Shown piece by piece: positions 7,034 to 15,822 of a stretch of DNA of 64,000 nt (position 1 is the first letter of the stretch; every line of letters starts with the position of its first letter). A model generated the notes under the pieces. That model was not told where the DNA came from, ran no database searches, and worked only from the letters and a program-made list of their open reading frames with translations. The stretch comes from Curvibacter lanceolatus ATCC 14669. GTDB taxonomy: Bacteria > Pseudomonadota > Gammaproteobacteria > Burkholderiales > Burkholderiaceae_C. The DNA lies in the NCBI RefSeq assembly GCF_000381265.1, contig NZ_KB906263.1, positions 1-64,000 on the forward strand, in the 5' to 3' direction. Made by a program: the position numbers and the translations under genes.

Positions 7034-8935
7034 TCACTCCACCGTCACACTCTTCGCCAGGTTGCGCGGCTTGTCCACATCGGTGCCGCGCGCGCAGGCG
7101 GTGTGGTAGGCCAGCAGTTGCAGCGGCACCACGTGCAGCAGGGGTGACAGGGCACCGTAGTGCTCGGGCATGCGGATCACGTGCAGGCCTTCACCGGTTT
7201 CGATGCGGGTGTCGGCATCGGCCAGCACGTACAGCACACCGCCGCGGGCGCGCACCTCTTGCAGGTTGCTCTTGAGCTTTTCGAGCAGGGCGTCGTTGGG
7301 CGCCACGGTGACCACGGGCATCTCGCTGGTGACCAGGGCCAGGGGGCCGTGTTTGAGCTCGCCGGCGGCGTAGGCCTCAGCGTGGATGTAGGTGATCTCC
7401 TTGAGTTTCAAGGCCCCTTCGAGCGCGATGGGGTAGTGCAGGCCACGGCCCAGGAACAGGGCGTTCTCCTTGCGCGCGAAGTCTTCGGCCCAGCTGATGA
7501 CCTGGGGCTCAAGCGCCAGCACGGCCTGCAAGGCGGCCGGCAGGTGGCGCATGGCCTTGAGGTGCTCGGCCTCTTGCTCGGGGCTGAGCAGGCCGCGGCT
7601 TTGCGCGAGTGCCAGGGTGAGCAGGAACAGGCCGGCCAGTTGGGTGGTGAAGGCCTTGGTGGAGGCCACGCCGATCTCGACGCCGGCCCGGGTGATGTAG
7701 GCCAGCTTGCACTCGCGCACCATGGCGCTGGTGGCCACGTTGCAGATGGTCAGGGTGTGTTCCATGCCCAGGCTTTGGGCGTGGCGCAGCGCGGCCAGGG
7801 TGTCGGCAGTCTCGCCCGACTGGCTGACGGTGACGACCAGGGTCTTGGGGTTGGGCACCGATTCGCGGTAGCGGTACTCGCTGGCGATCTCGACCTGGGT
7901 GGGGATCTTGGCGATGGATTCGAGCCAGTATTTGGCGGTGCAGGCGCTGTAATAGCTGGTGCCACAGGCCAGGATGAGCACCGAGTCGATCTGCTTGAAC
8001 ACGCGCCAGGCGGCGGCACCGGTTTCACCGGCCTGGGCCGGCACGCCGTCGAACAACTCGGGCACGATGCCTTCCACGCCTTCGAGCGTGTCGGCAATGG
8101 CACGGGGCTGCTCGAAGATCTCTTTTTGCATGTAGTGCCGGTAGGGGCCCAGGTCGGCCGCGCCGCTGTGGGCGTGCACCGTGCGCACGGGGCGGGTCAC
8201 CGGCTTGAGGGCGCCCTGGCCATCGCGGCCCAGCACCCAGTAGCGGCCCAGCTGCACGTCGACCACATCGCCCTCTTCGAGGTAGACGATCTGGTCGGTG
8301 ACGCCGGCCAGGGCCATGGCATCGCTGGCCAGGAAGTTCTCACCCGCGCCCTCGCCTTCGCTGCGGCCCACGCCCAGGATCAGGGGCGAGCCGGCACGGG
8401 CGCCCACCACGCGGTGCGGCTCGTCCTTGTGCAGCACGGCGATCGCATAGGCCCCATGCAACTGGGCCAGGGCGGCCTGCACGGCCTCGAACAGGTCGCC
8501 GTCGTACAGGCTGTCGATCAGGTGGGCGATGACCTCGGTGTCGGTCTGGCTGGCAAACACATAGCCCCGGGCCTGCAACTGGGCCCGCAGCTCGTCATGG
8601 TTCTCGATGATGCCGTTGTGCACCAGGGCCACGCGGGGGGCGCGGCCCTCATCGGCCCCCTGCCCCTGGCTGAAATGCGGGTGGGCGTTGTGCACCACGG
8701 GGGCGCCGTGGGTGGCCCAGCGGGTGTGGGCGATGCCGGTCACGCCCTGCACCTGCTCGGTCTGCACCTGGGCAATCAACTCAGCCACGCGCGAGGTGCT
8801 GCGCGCCCGCTTGAGGCCATCGGCCCACACCGCGACTCCGCAAGAGTCATAGCCGCGATACTCCAGGCGCTGCAGGCCTTGCACCAGCACAGGAACAATG
8901 TTTCGGGTTGAGACGGCGCCAACGATGCCACACAT
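7034..8935 (-). CDS. glmS: Glutamine--fructose-6-phosphate aminotransferase (isomerizing)
   Basis: GlmS makes glucosamine-6-phosphate from fructose-6-phosphate and glutamine, the first step to UDP-GlcNAc for peptidoglycan and surface sugars. The 633-residue chain starts at ATG 8935 so that Cys2, the glutaminase nucleophile, follows the initiator ([12 protein letters not shown]). The N-terminal Ntn-hydrolase domain covers residues 2-220, then two SIS sugar-isomerase domains ([23 protein letters not shown]). The C-terminus [15 protein letters not shown] is the canonical one. GlmU is encoded 1.4 kb away on the same strand, but separated by the Lrp gene on the other strand, so they are not one transcript. 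Confidence 0.98.
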   Translation of the reverse strand: MCGIVGAVSTRNIVPVLVQGLQRLEYRGYDSCGVAVWADGLKRARSTSRVAELIAQVQTEQVQGVTGIAHTRWATHGAPVVHNAHPHFSQGQGADEGRAPRVALVHNGIIENHDELRAQLQARGYVFASQTDTEVIAHLIDSLYDGDLFEAVQAALAQLHGAYAIAVLHKDEPHRVVGARAGSPLILGVGRSEGEGAGENFLASDAMALAGVTDQIVYLEEGDVVDVQLGRYWVLGRDGQGALKPVTRPVRTVHAHSGAADLGPYRHYMQKEIFEQPRAIADTLEGVEGIVPELFDGVPAQAGETGAAAWRVFKQIDSVLILACGTSYYSACTAKYWLESIAKIPTQVEIASEYRYRESVPNPKTLVVTVSQSGETADTLAALRHAQSLGMEHTLTICNVATSAMVRECKLAYITRAGVEIGVASTKAFTTQLAGLFLLTLALAQSRGLLSPEQEAEHLKAMRHLPAALQAVLALEPQVISWAEDFARKENALFLGRGLHYPIALEGALKLKEITYIHAEAYAAGELKHGPLALVTSEMPVVTVAPNDALLEKLKSNLQEVRARGGVLYVLADADTRIETGEGLHVIRMPEHYGALSPLLHVVPLQLLAYHTACARGTDVDKPRNLAKSVTVE

Positions 8936-9073
8936 GAGCAAGCTCCCGGAAGGGTTGAAAACGGGTTGCAGAAAAGATTGGAGCGAATCTTAGGCAGGGC
9001 GCAGAAAAATATTTCGATGATTTTTATTAGAGAAATGAAATTTAAATTCACATAACAGATTTGGTGAAATTTT

Positions 9074-9089
9074 CATTCAAAATAGAATG
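9074..9089. promoter_or_regulatory. Inverted repeat CATTC-AAAATA-GAATG before the lrp-like gene
   Basis: A perfect 5-base inverted repeat with a 6-base AT-rich spacer lies five bases upstream of the ATG at 9094, in the AT-rich gap between glmS and the Lrp-type gene. Lrp/AsnC regulators commonly control themselves and a divergent neighbour by binding AT-rich dyads of about 15 bases. This is a candidate operator on position and shape only. Confidence 0.4.
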
Positions 9090-9093
9090 ACAA

Positions 9094-9594
9094 ATGAAAT
9101 CCATTGAACTCGATTCGACCGACCTGCAACTGCTCGACGCCTTGCAAGCTGACGCCAGCGCCAGCAACCAGGCCTTGGCCGAGCAACTGCGGATCTCGCC
9201 GCCGACCTGCCTGCGGCGGGTCAAGCGCCTGCGCGAGGCAGGCTTGATCGAACGCCAGGTGGCCTTGCTCAACCCTGAGCGTCTGGCCCAGGCGCTCGGG
9301 CACGGCCTGACGGCCCTCGTGGAGGTGACGCTGGACCGCCAGGACGCCGAGCAACTGGAGGCCTTCGAGGCCCGCGTGGTGGCGGATGAATCGGTGCAGC
9401 AGTGCTACCGGGTGTCACCGGGCCCGGATTTCGTGCTGGTGGTGGGGGCGGCCGACATGCCGGCCTATCTGGCGCTGACGCAGCGCCTGTTCAACAGCGA
9501 CGCCCATGTGCGCAATGTGAAGACCTTCTTCAGCGTCAAGCGCAGCAAGTTCGAGCCCCGCCTGTCTGTGCCCCTCACGCCGCCGGCAGACTGA
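9094..9594 (+). CDS. Lrp/AsnC-family transcriptional regulator
   Basis: A 166-residue regulator of the leucine-responsive/AsnC type. Residues 1-60 form the helix-turn-helix (LDSTDLQLLDALQADASASN; LRISPPTCLRRVKRLREAG) and residues 70-150 form the RAM effector and oligomerisation domain (ALVEVTLDR; QQCYRVSPGPDFVLVV). The effector is usually an amino acid. It diverges from glmS across an AT-rich gap and its 3' end overlaps the histidine kinase gene on the opposite strand by 20 bases (9575-9594), so the two transcripts are antisense at their ends. Confidence 0.93.
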   Translation: MKSIELDSTDLQLLDALQADASASNQALAEQLRISPPTCLRRVKRLREAGLIERQVALLNPERLAQALGHGLTALVEVTLDRQDAEQLEAFEARVVADESVQQCYRVSPGPDFVLVVGAADMPAYLALTQRLFNSDAHVRNVKTFFSVKRSKFEPRLSVPLTPPAD

Positions 9595-10327
9595 GGGTCA
9601 CGGTGCAACCCTGGCCGTGCTGGCCCTGCAGGGACAGCTCGCCGCCCAGGCGCTCCACGATGCGGCGCGCCATGGCCAGACCCAGGCCCAGGCCCTCGAA
9701 GTCGCGCACGGTGTGCAGGCGCTGGAACACGCCGAACAACTGGTCGGCATGCTCGGGCCGGAAGCCGGCACCGTTGTCCTGCAGGGTGAGCTGCACCCGC
9801 TCGCCCTGGTGCACCACAGCGATGGCGATGCGGGCCTCGGGCTGGCGGCGGGTGAACTTGACGGCGTTGTCCAACAGCAGGCGCAACAGATCGCGCAGCT
9901 GGGCCAGGTCGGCCTGCACCCGGGGCAGGCCCTGGGCCTCGGGCAGTTGCCACTGCACCACACGCTCGCCACAGGCGGCCTGGGCCTGGCTCACGGCATC
10001 GCTGAGCACCTCGGCCAGCGGCAGGGGCTGCACATGGAGTTCGGCCGCGCCGATGCGGGCCAGCGCGATCAGGCCGTCGATCATCTGGCCCAGGTGGCGT
10101 GCCGACTGGGTGATGGTGTCGAGGTACTGCACCGCCGAAGGGTCGGCATTGCTCTCTTGCACCAGTTCGCGCACCAATTGGCCGTACGACACGATGTGGC
10201 GCACAGGGGAGCGCAGGTCGTGCGAGATGGCGCGCAGAAAAGCCTGCTGCTGCTCGCGCTGCTCGGCCAGCTCGGCACGCAGTCGGGCCAGTTCGGCGTC
10301 GCGATCTGTGTCGCCCGCCTCCCCCAT
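9575..10327 (-). CDS. Orphan sensor histidine kinase
   Basis: A 250-residue soluble histidine kinase with no membrane segment or recognised sensor domain. A short N-terminal coiled coil (residues 8-28) is followed by the HisKA dimerisation domain with the phosphoaccepting H-box ISHDLRSPVRHI, then a HATPase domain with the N-box LLLDNAVKFT, the G1 box DNGAGF and the G2 box GLGLGLAMARRI. The H-box and ATPase style resemble bacteriophytochrome-type kinases. No response regulator is nearby. The ATG at 10327 overlaps the glmU stop by one base (TGATG), so it is probably translated by coupling to glmU. A GTG at 10330 is an alternative start. Confidence 0.85.
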   Translation of the reverse strand: MGEAGDTDRDAELARLRAELAEQREQQQAFLRAISHDLRSPVRHIVSYGQLVRELVQESNADPSAVQYLDTITQSARHLGQMIDGLIALARIGAAELHVQPLPLAEVLSDAVSQAQAACGERVVQWQLPEAQGLPRVQADLAQLRDLLRLLLDNAVKFTRRQPEARIAIAVVHQGERVQLTLQDNGAGFRPEHADQLFGVFQRLHTVRDFEGLGLGLAMARRIVERLGGELSLQGQHGQGCTVTLSLPAA

Positions 10328-11736
10328 CACTTGCTCCCCTTGGCAGGGCGCTGCCAGTTGGCAATGCTGACCTGGCGGGCCCGGCTCACGCTCAGGGCGC
10401 CGGGCGGGGTGTCTTTGGTGAGGGTGGAGCCGCCACCCACGGTGCCGCCAGCGCCCACGGTGATGGGGGCCACCAGCACGCAGTTGCTGCCCACGTGAAC
10501 GTCGGCCTCGATCACGGTGCGGTGCTTGTTGGCGCCGTCGTAATTGGCAGTGATGCTGCCGGCGCCGTAGTTGACGCGCTCACCCACGGTGGCGTCGCCC
10601 AGGTAGGCCAGGTGGTTGGCCTTGGCACCGTCGGCCAGGGTGGAGTTCTTGACCTCGACAAAATTGCCGATGTGCACCTCGGCCCCCAGCACGGCACCGG
10701 GGCGCAGACGCGCAAACGGCCCGATCAGCGAACCGGGGCCCACTTGCACGCCGGCCTTCTCGCCTTCGATGTGGGTGAAGGGGTGGATCACCGCGCCCGC
10801 GGCAATCCGGGCATTGGCGATCACGCAGTGGGCGCCGATGCGCACGCCGTCGCCCAGCACCACCTGGCCTTCAAACACGCAGTTGACGTCGATCTCGACA
10901 TCGCTGCCACATTGCAGGGTGCCGCGCACGTCCAGGCGGGCCGGGTCGGCCAGGCGCACGCCGTCGGCCATCAGCGCCTCGGCACGGCGGGCCTGGCAGG
11001 CGCGCTCCAGGGCGGCCAGTTGCTGGGGGCTGTTCACGCCGGCCACCTGCACCTCGTCGGTGGTGGGCAGGCCCAGCACGCCCACGCCGTCGGCCACGGC
11101 CATGGCCACGATGTCGGTCAGGTAGTACTCGTGCTGGCTGTTGTCGTTGGTGAGGCGGCCCAGCCAGGTCTTGAGGCGGGCGGCGGGCAGCGCCATGATG
11201 CCGGTGTAGGTCTCGGCGATGGCGCGCTGGGCCTCGCTGGCGTCCTTGTGCTCGACGATGCCCAGCACCCTGTCGCCGTCGCGCAGGATGCGGCCGTAGC
11301 CCGTGGGGTCGTCCAGCACCACGGTGAGCAGGGCCAGGTGCTGACCGGCACAGGCTTGCACCAGGGCCTGCACGGTGTCGGCGGCGATCAGGGGCACGTC
11401 ACCGTTGAGGATCAGCACCACGCCGTCATCCGGCAACAGGGGCACCGCCTGCTGCACCGCATGGCCGGTGCCCAACTGGGGCATCTGGCGGGCAAACTGC
11501 AGCTGACCGCCCTGACTCAAGGGGTGAGCGGCCAGGTTCGCCTCGACCGCCTCGGCGCCGTGCCCGGTGATCAGCACCACGCGGCGGGGCGACAGCGACT
11601 CGACAGTGTCCAGAACATGGCGCACCATGGCCTTGCCCGCGACACGGTGCAAGACTTTGGGCAAACTGCTCTTCATCCGCGTGCCCTTGCCCGCAGCCAT
11701 CACCACCACATCCAGCGCAGATCCAAATCCCGACAT
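10327..11736 (-). CDS. glmU: Bifunctional UDP-GlcNAc pyrophosphorylase / GlcN-1-P acetyltransferase
   Basis: GlmU acetylates glucosamine-1-phosphate and adds UMP to give UDP-GlcNAc, the precursor of peptidoglycan and of the surface sugars made further right in this window. The start is put at ATG 11736, just before the nucleotide-binding loop VVVMAAGKGTRMKS; upstream in-frame codons would add 30 residues not found in the family. Residues 1-230 are the uridylyltransferase domain and residues 255-460 the left-handed beta-helix acetyltransferase, with NYGAGSITANYDG in it. At 469 residues it is slightly longer than usual. It is followed by a translationally coupled kinase gene. Confidence 0.97.
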   Translation of the reverse strand: MSGFGSALDVVVMAAGKGTRMKSSLPKVLHRVAGKAMVRHVLDTVESLSPRRVVLITGHGAEAVEANLAAHPLSQGGQLQFARQMPQLGTGHAVQQAVPLLPDDGVVLILNGDVPLIAADTVQALVQACAGQHLALLTVVLDDPTGYGRILRDGDRVLGIVEHKDASEAQRAIAETYTGIMALPAARLKTWLGRLTNDNSQHEYYLTDIVAMAVADGVGVLGLPTTDEVQVAGVNSPQQLAALERACQARRAEALMADGVRLADPARLDVRGTLQCGSDVEIDVNCVFEGQVVLGDGVRIGAHCVIANARIAAGAVIHPFTHIEGEKAGVQVGPGSLIGPFARLRPGAVLGAEVHIGNFVEVKNSTLADGAKANHLAYLGDATVGERVNYGAGSITANYDGANKHRTVIEADVHVGSNCVLVAPITVGAGGTVGGGSTLTKDTPPGALSVSRARQVSIANWQRPAKGSK

Positions 11737-12661
11737 GAAACGTCCTCTTGCTTTTGGCGGCCCGGTCACAACAACGCCGGCCATCCTGTCATTGCGCCGG
11801 ATTATCTCGCTGGCAACGCTGCTCATGGCGGTTTTGTGGCTGAGCGCCTGCAGCGCCGTGAAGCTGAGCTACAACGCCCTGCCCGAGGTGAGCTACTGGT
11901 GGGCCGATGCCTATGGCGATTTCAATGGCGAACAATCGCTGCGCCTGAAGCAGGACCTGGCCGATCTGCAGGCCTGGCACCGCACGCGCGAGTTGCCACG
12001 CTACCGCGAACTGCTGCTGAACCTGGAGCGCCTGACCAGCACCGAACCCGATGCCGCCCAGCTGTGCAGCCTGCTGCCCCCGGCACGCGAGCGCCTGCAG
12101 GCCCTGGCCGAGCAAAGCGCCCCCATGATTGCCCGCCTGGCCTTGAGCCTGAGCCCGGCCCAGCTGGAGCACATGGACAAGAAGTTCGCCAAGAACGAGG
12201 CCAAGCTGCGCAGCGAATGGGTGGAGCTGTCACCCAGCGAGCTGCTGGACAAGCGCATCGAGCAGTACACCGACCGGGCCGAATCGCTGTATGGGCGCCT
12301 CAATGCAGCACAGCGCCAGGGCTTGCGCGAGGCCTTGCAGGCCTCGGCGTTCGACCCGCGCATCCGGCTGGCCGAGCAGCAGCGGCGCCACCAGGACATG
12401 CTCGGCACCCTGCGCCGCCTGCGCAGCAGCGGGGCCCCCCAGACCCAAGCCCAGGCCGAGCAAGCCTGGCTGGCCTACCTGGCCCGGGCCCTGAACCCGC
12501 CGGTGCCCGCCCACCGCGAACAGCAGGAGCACTCGATCGAAGAAGGCTGCCAGATCTACGCCCAGTTGCAGCGCCAGGCCACGCCCGAACAGCGCGACAA
12601 GGCCGCCAAGCGCCTGCGCGGCTGGGCCAGCGATGTGCAGGCCCTGTCGCAGCAGCGTTGA
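11735..12661 (+). CDS. DUF6279 family lipoprotein
   Basis: A predicted lipoprotein of 308 residues, DUF6279 family. The hydrophobic segment runs to the lipobox LSAC (cysteine about residue 36), followed by VKLSYNALPEVSYWWADAY, the conserved beginning of this family. The remainder is rich in helices with charged residues (for example QLEHMDKKFAKNEAKLRSEW). The function is unknown. The ATG at 11735-11737 shares two bases with the glmU ATG (11736-11734) on the opposite strand. If that start is right, the two promoters lie inside each other's genes. A TTG around 11789 would give a more usual signal peptide, so the start is uncertain. Confidence 0.8.
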   Translation: MKRPLAFGGPVTTTPAILSLRRIISLATLLMAVLWLSACSAVKLSYNALPEVSYWWADAYGDFNGEQSLRLKQDLADLQAWHRTRELPRYRELLLNLERLTSTEPDAAQLCSLLPPARERLQALAEQSAPMIARLALSLSPAQLEHMDKKFAKNEAKLRSEWVELSPSELLDKRIEQYTDRAESLYGRLNAAQRQGLREALQASAFDPRIRLAEQQRRHQDMLGTLRRLRSSGAPQTQAQAEQAWLAYLARALNPPVPAHREQQEHSIEEGCQIYAQLQRQATPEQRDKAAKRLRGWASDVQALSQQR

Positions 12662-12691
12662 GGCCTGCGTTCTCAGAACGCGTTGACGCGC

Positions 12692-13237
12692 TCAGGCGGG
12701 GTGACGCTGTCGGCCGCCCTGCAGCAGCAGCCAGCTCAGGCGTGCGCTGCCCGTGGCCAGACGCCCCAGCGCCCCCAGCACGGCGCCACCGGCCTGCCAG
12801 CCCTGCCACAGGCCCCGGCTCAGGTCGGCCAGGGGCAAGGCCAGGTCGGTGGGCAAGGCGCTGGCCGGCTGAGGCCGGCGCTGGGTCTGTGCCACCAGGG
12901 GCAGCGCACGGTCCCAGCGGAAGACCACATCGACCGGTGTAGCCTGAGCCAACTCCTGCGCCAGCACAAAGGCCTCCAGCACCACGGTCTGGCCCGGTTC
13001 GACCACCAGCCAGTCACCCGGCATCAGAAAGCGGTCGCCCAGGTCATTGGCGTGGCCACGGTGCGGCCCGGTGAAGGTGAGCCACAGTCGGCCCTGGTTC
13101 ATCTCGATCACGCTGCGCTCGCGCGGGCACAAGGTGAGTGCGCGCCCGGGCTTGATATTCCAGCCGCCGGGGAACGCGCGGCCGGCCGGTGCAAAAGCGG
13201 CGGATTGTTGCGATTCCAGAACAGGGCGGGACAGCAT
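12692..13237 (-). CDS. DUF2917 domain-containing protein
   Basis: A 181-residue protein whose first half matches DUF2917, a small cupin-like domain found mostly in beta- and gammaproteobacteria. Typical segments are a LTLCPRERSVIEMNQGRLWLT stretch, DLGDRFLMPGDWLVVEPGQTV and VLEAF. The C-terminal 60 residues are rich in glycine, leucine and alanine and could be a membrane-associated tail. The gene diverges from the LysR-type gene at 13366, a pairing often seen for this family, and is convergent with the DUF6279 gene. No biochemical role is known. Confidence 0.8.
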   Translation of the reverse strand: MLSRPVLESQQSAAFAPAGRAFPGGWNIKPGRALTLCPRERSVIEMNQGRLWLTFTGPHRGHANDLGDRFLMPGDWLVVEPGQTVVLEAFVLAQELAQATPVDVVFRWDRALPLVAQTQRRPQPASALPTDLALPLADLSRGLWQGWQAGGAVLGALGRLATGSARLSWLLLQGGRQRHPA

Positions 13238-13365
13238 GATGAACTCCTTGAGTGAGAAAAAACCGTTGAGGAGCCTTCATGATCGGCGTCAGAATGCGGA
13301 TGGTCCAATGAATTGCACACCCGCGATTGATACCTCTTTCGCATGAATGAGACGATGCCCGCCGC

Positions 13366-14361
13366 ATGAGCAAAGCCAGCCCCTCCATCACCCACCTGCG
13401 CACCCGCCCCGTCGCCGTGGGCCACCTTCGCGCCTTTGAAGCCGTGGCCCGGCACCTGAACTTCCGCGCCGCCTCCGAAGAGCTGGCGCTGACCCAGTCG
13501 GCCGTCAGCCGCCAGATCCAGTCGCTCGAAGAAGAGATCGGCGTGCCCCTGTTTCTGCGCCACACCCGGGCGGTGGAGTTGACCAGCGCCGGCTCGCAAT
13601 TGCTGCGCACCCTGCTGCCCACGCTGGAGCGGCTGGACAGCACGGTGCGCCAGATCCGCCAGAGCGCGGGGCGCAAGAGCGTGGCCATCACCACCTGGGC
13701 CTCGTTCGCGTCGATGTGGCTGATCCCGCGCCTGGAGGCCTTTCAGCGCAGCCACCCCGACATCGACATCCGCATCGACGCCACCGACACCTCCGTCGAC
13801 CTGGAAACCGCCGACATCGACCTGGCCTTGCGCTACAGCCTGCCCGGGGCCTCGGTGCGGGGCGCGCAACGCCTGTTCGGCGAGCAACTGGCCGTGGTGG
13901 CCAGCCCCTGGCTGCTGAAAAGCGGGCAACCCATCCGCAAACCCGCCGATGTGGCCAAGTTCACCCTGATCGAAGCCGGCGACGCCCACCGCACCCAGCA
14001 CATGGAATGGCTGTCGTGGCGGCGCTGGTTCGAGACCCAGGGCCTGAGCAATGTCGAGCCCAAGCGCTGGCTTTACTTCAACTACGCGCACCAGATCGTG
14101 CAGGCCGCGCTCACGGGCCAGGGCGTGGCGCTGGCGCGCATGCCCCTGATCGCCGACAGCCTGGCCTCGGGCGACCTGGTCGAGGTCTTGCCGGGCTTTC
14201 GCCTCGACTCACCCCTGGTCTACTGGCTGCTGGTGGGGCCGCGCACGGCGCACCGGCCCGAGGTCAAGGCCTTCAGCGACTGGCTGGTGGGCGAAGCCTC
14301 ACGCACCCGCCACACGGTGGGCGACATCCCCGACACCGATCTGTGCGACGACCTGGGCTGA
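13366..14361 (+). CDS. LysR-family regulator, GcvA-like
   Basis: A LysR-type regulator of 331 residues. The helix-turn-helix lies at residues 20-80 (LRAFEAVARHLNFRAASEEL; TQSAVSRQIQSLEEEIG), and the effector domain has the GcvA-branch pattern of DIDIRIDATDTSVDLETADIDLALRY. It is about 30 residues longer than the usual 300. It diverges from the DUF2917 gene with a 128-base gap and is likely to regulate it, which agrees with the common pairing of these two families. It is convergent with tyrS, leaving 33 bases between the stop codons. Confidence 0.88.
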   Translation: MSKASPSITHLRTRPVAVGHLRAFEAVARHLNFRAASEELALTQSAVSRQIQSLEEEIGVPLFLRHTRAVELTSAGSQLLRTLLPTLERLDSTVRQIRQSAGRKSVAITTWASFASMWLIPRLEAFQRSHPDIDIRIDATDTSVDLETADIDLALRYSLPGASVRGAQRLFGEQLAVVASPWLLKSGQPIRKPADVAKFTLIEAGDAHRTQHMEWLSWRRWFETQGLSNVEPKRWLYFNYAHQIVQAALTGQGVALARMPLIADSLASGDLVEVLPGFRLDSPLVYWLLVGPRTAHRPEVKAFSDWLVGEASRTRHTVGDIPDTDLCDDLG

Positions 14362-14394
14362 GCCAGGCCCCCACCCGGGCAGACCGGCTTGTGA

Positions 14395-15630
14395 TCAGCC
14401 CAGCGTCACGCGGGCGAACTTGCGCTTGCCCACCTGCACCACGTAGGTGCCGGCGGCCAGCTTCAGGCCCTTGTCGCTGACCACGCTCGAATCCACGCGC
14501 ACCCCACCGCCATCGATCAGGCGGTTGGCCTCGCTGCCCGAAGGGGCCAGGCCGGCGGCCTTGAGCAGGGCACCGATGCCCAGCGGGGCGCCCGACAGGG
14601 TGACTTCCGGGATCTCATCGGGCACGCCACCCTTGCTGCGGTTGTTGAAGTCCTGCTCGGCCGCGTCGGCGGCGGCAGCGCTGTGGAAGCGGGCGGTGAT
14701 CTCCTTGGCCAGGGCCACCTTGGCGTCCTTGGGGTTGCGCCCGCCTTCAACCTCGGCCTTGAGGGCGGCGATCTCGGCTTCGCTCTTGAACGACAGCAGG
14801 GTGTACCAGCGCCACATCAGGGTGTCGGAGATCGACAGCACCTTGGCAAACATGGTGTTCGGCTCTTCGCTGATGCCGATGTAGTTGTTCTTGCTCTTGG
14901 ACATCTTGTCCACGCCATCCAGGCCTTCGAGCAGGGGCATGGTCAGGATGCACTGGGGCTCTTGCCCGTACTCCTGCTGCAGGTGGCGCCCCATCAGCAG
15001 ATTGAACTTCTGGTCGGTGCCGCCCAGCTCCAGGTCGCTTTTCAGGGCCACCGAGTCGTAGCCCTGCATCAGCGGGTACAGGAACTCGTGCACGCTGATC
15101 GACTGGTTGGTGGTGAAGCGCTTGTGAAAGTCGTCGCGCTCCATCATGCGGGCGACGGTGTACTTGGCGGCCAGCTGGATCATGCCGCGCGCGCCCAGCG
15201 GATCGCTCCATTCGCTGTTGTAGCGGATCTCGGTCTTGGCGGGGTCGAGCACCAGGCTGGCCTGCTTGTAGTAGGTCTCGGCGTTGACCTTGATCTGCTC
15301 GGCCGTCAGGGGCGGCCGGGTGCTGTTGCGGCCCGAAGGGTCGCCGATCATGCTGGTGAAGTCACCGATCAAGAAGATGACGGTGTGCCCCAGGTCCTGC
15401 AACTGGCGCATCTTGTTGAGCACCACGGTGTGGCCGATGTGGATGTCGGGCGCCGTCGGGTCCAGCCCCAGTTTGATGCGCAAAGGCACGCCGGTGGCCT
15501 CGGAACGGGCCAGTTTCTGCACCCAGGCGTCTTGCGGGATGAGTTCGTCGCAGCCCCGCAGGGTCACGGCCAGCGCCTCCCGCACACGGTCGGTGACGGG
15601 GTGATTTGTAACAGCAGCAGCTTGATTCAT
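14395..15630 (-). CDS. tyrS: Tyrosyl-tRNA synthetase
   Basis: TyrRS charges tRNA-Tyr with tyrosine in the cytoplasm. The chain has 411 residues from ATG 15630 ([20 protein letters not shown]). The HIGH motif (residues 64-67) and KMSKS (242-246) mark a class I synthetase, and residues 350-411 form an S4-type RNA-binding domain ([15 protein letters not shown]). It is of the TyrRS type with direct [11 protein letters not shown] wording, as in many proteobacteria. A much longer open frame extends upstream on the same strand, but only from 15630 does it match the family. It diverges from the M23 peptidase gene. Confidence 0.97.
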   Translation of the reverse strand: MNQAAAVTNHPVTDRVREALAVTLRGCDELIPQDAWVQKLARSEATGVPLRIKLGLDPTAPDIHIGHTVVLNKMRQLQDLGHTVIFLIGDFTSMIGDPSGRNSTRPPLTAEQIKVNAETYYKQASLVLDPAKTEIRYNSEWSDPLGARGMIQLAAKYTVARMMERDDFHKRFTTNQSISVHEFLYPLMQGYDSVALKSDLELGGTDQKFNLLMGRHLQQEYGQEPQCILTMPLLEGLDGVDKMSKSKNNYIGISEEPNTMFAKVLSISDTLMWRWYTLLSFKSEAEIAALKAEVEGGRNPKDAKVALAKEITARFHSAAAADAAEQDFNNRSKGGVPDEIPEVTLSGAPLGIGALLKAAGLAPSGSEANRLIDGGGVRVDSSVVSDKGLKLAAGTYVVQVGKRKFARVTLG

Positions 15631-15822
15631 AAGGGTTTTTTCAGATGTCGGGGCGGGGCGGGCAGCTATACTCGGTCGGCTCGCAAAAGTGGATTTTAAT
15701 TGGCCCGCTTTTTGCGAACGGGTTCGTGTCCATCCGAACACCTGCCACCGTCGGGAATCATCAGGCGCCGCGCCCCCGACACACTGCCTCGAAAATAGGC
15801 AAACGACTCTGGGGATAGCTTC

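Noticed and set aside
7160-8911. 583-codon plus-strand frame opposite glmS
   Set aside because: Antisense to an intact glmS, and no protein family is recognisable.
12661-12692. Small dyad GCGTTCTCAGAACGC between two convergent genes, possible bidirectional terminator
   Set aside because: The stem is short and no T-run follows on either strand.
10495-12942. Long open frame of 815 codons on the plus strand opposite glmU
   Set aside because: It is antisense to glmU and runs across the DUF6279 gene in another frame. The translation is histidine-, glycine- and valine-rich with no recognisable family, typical of high-GC shadow frames.
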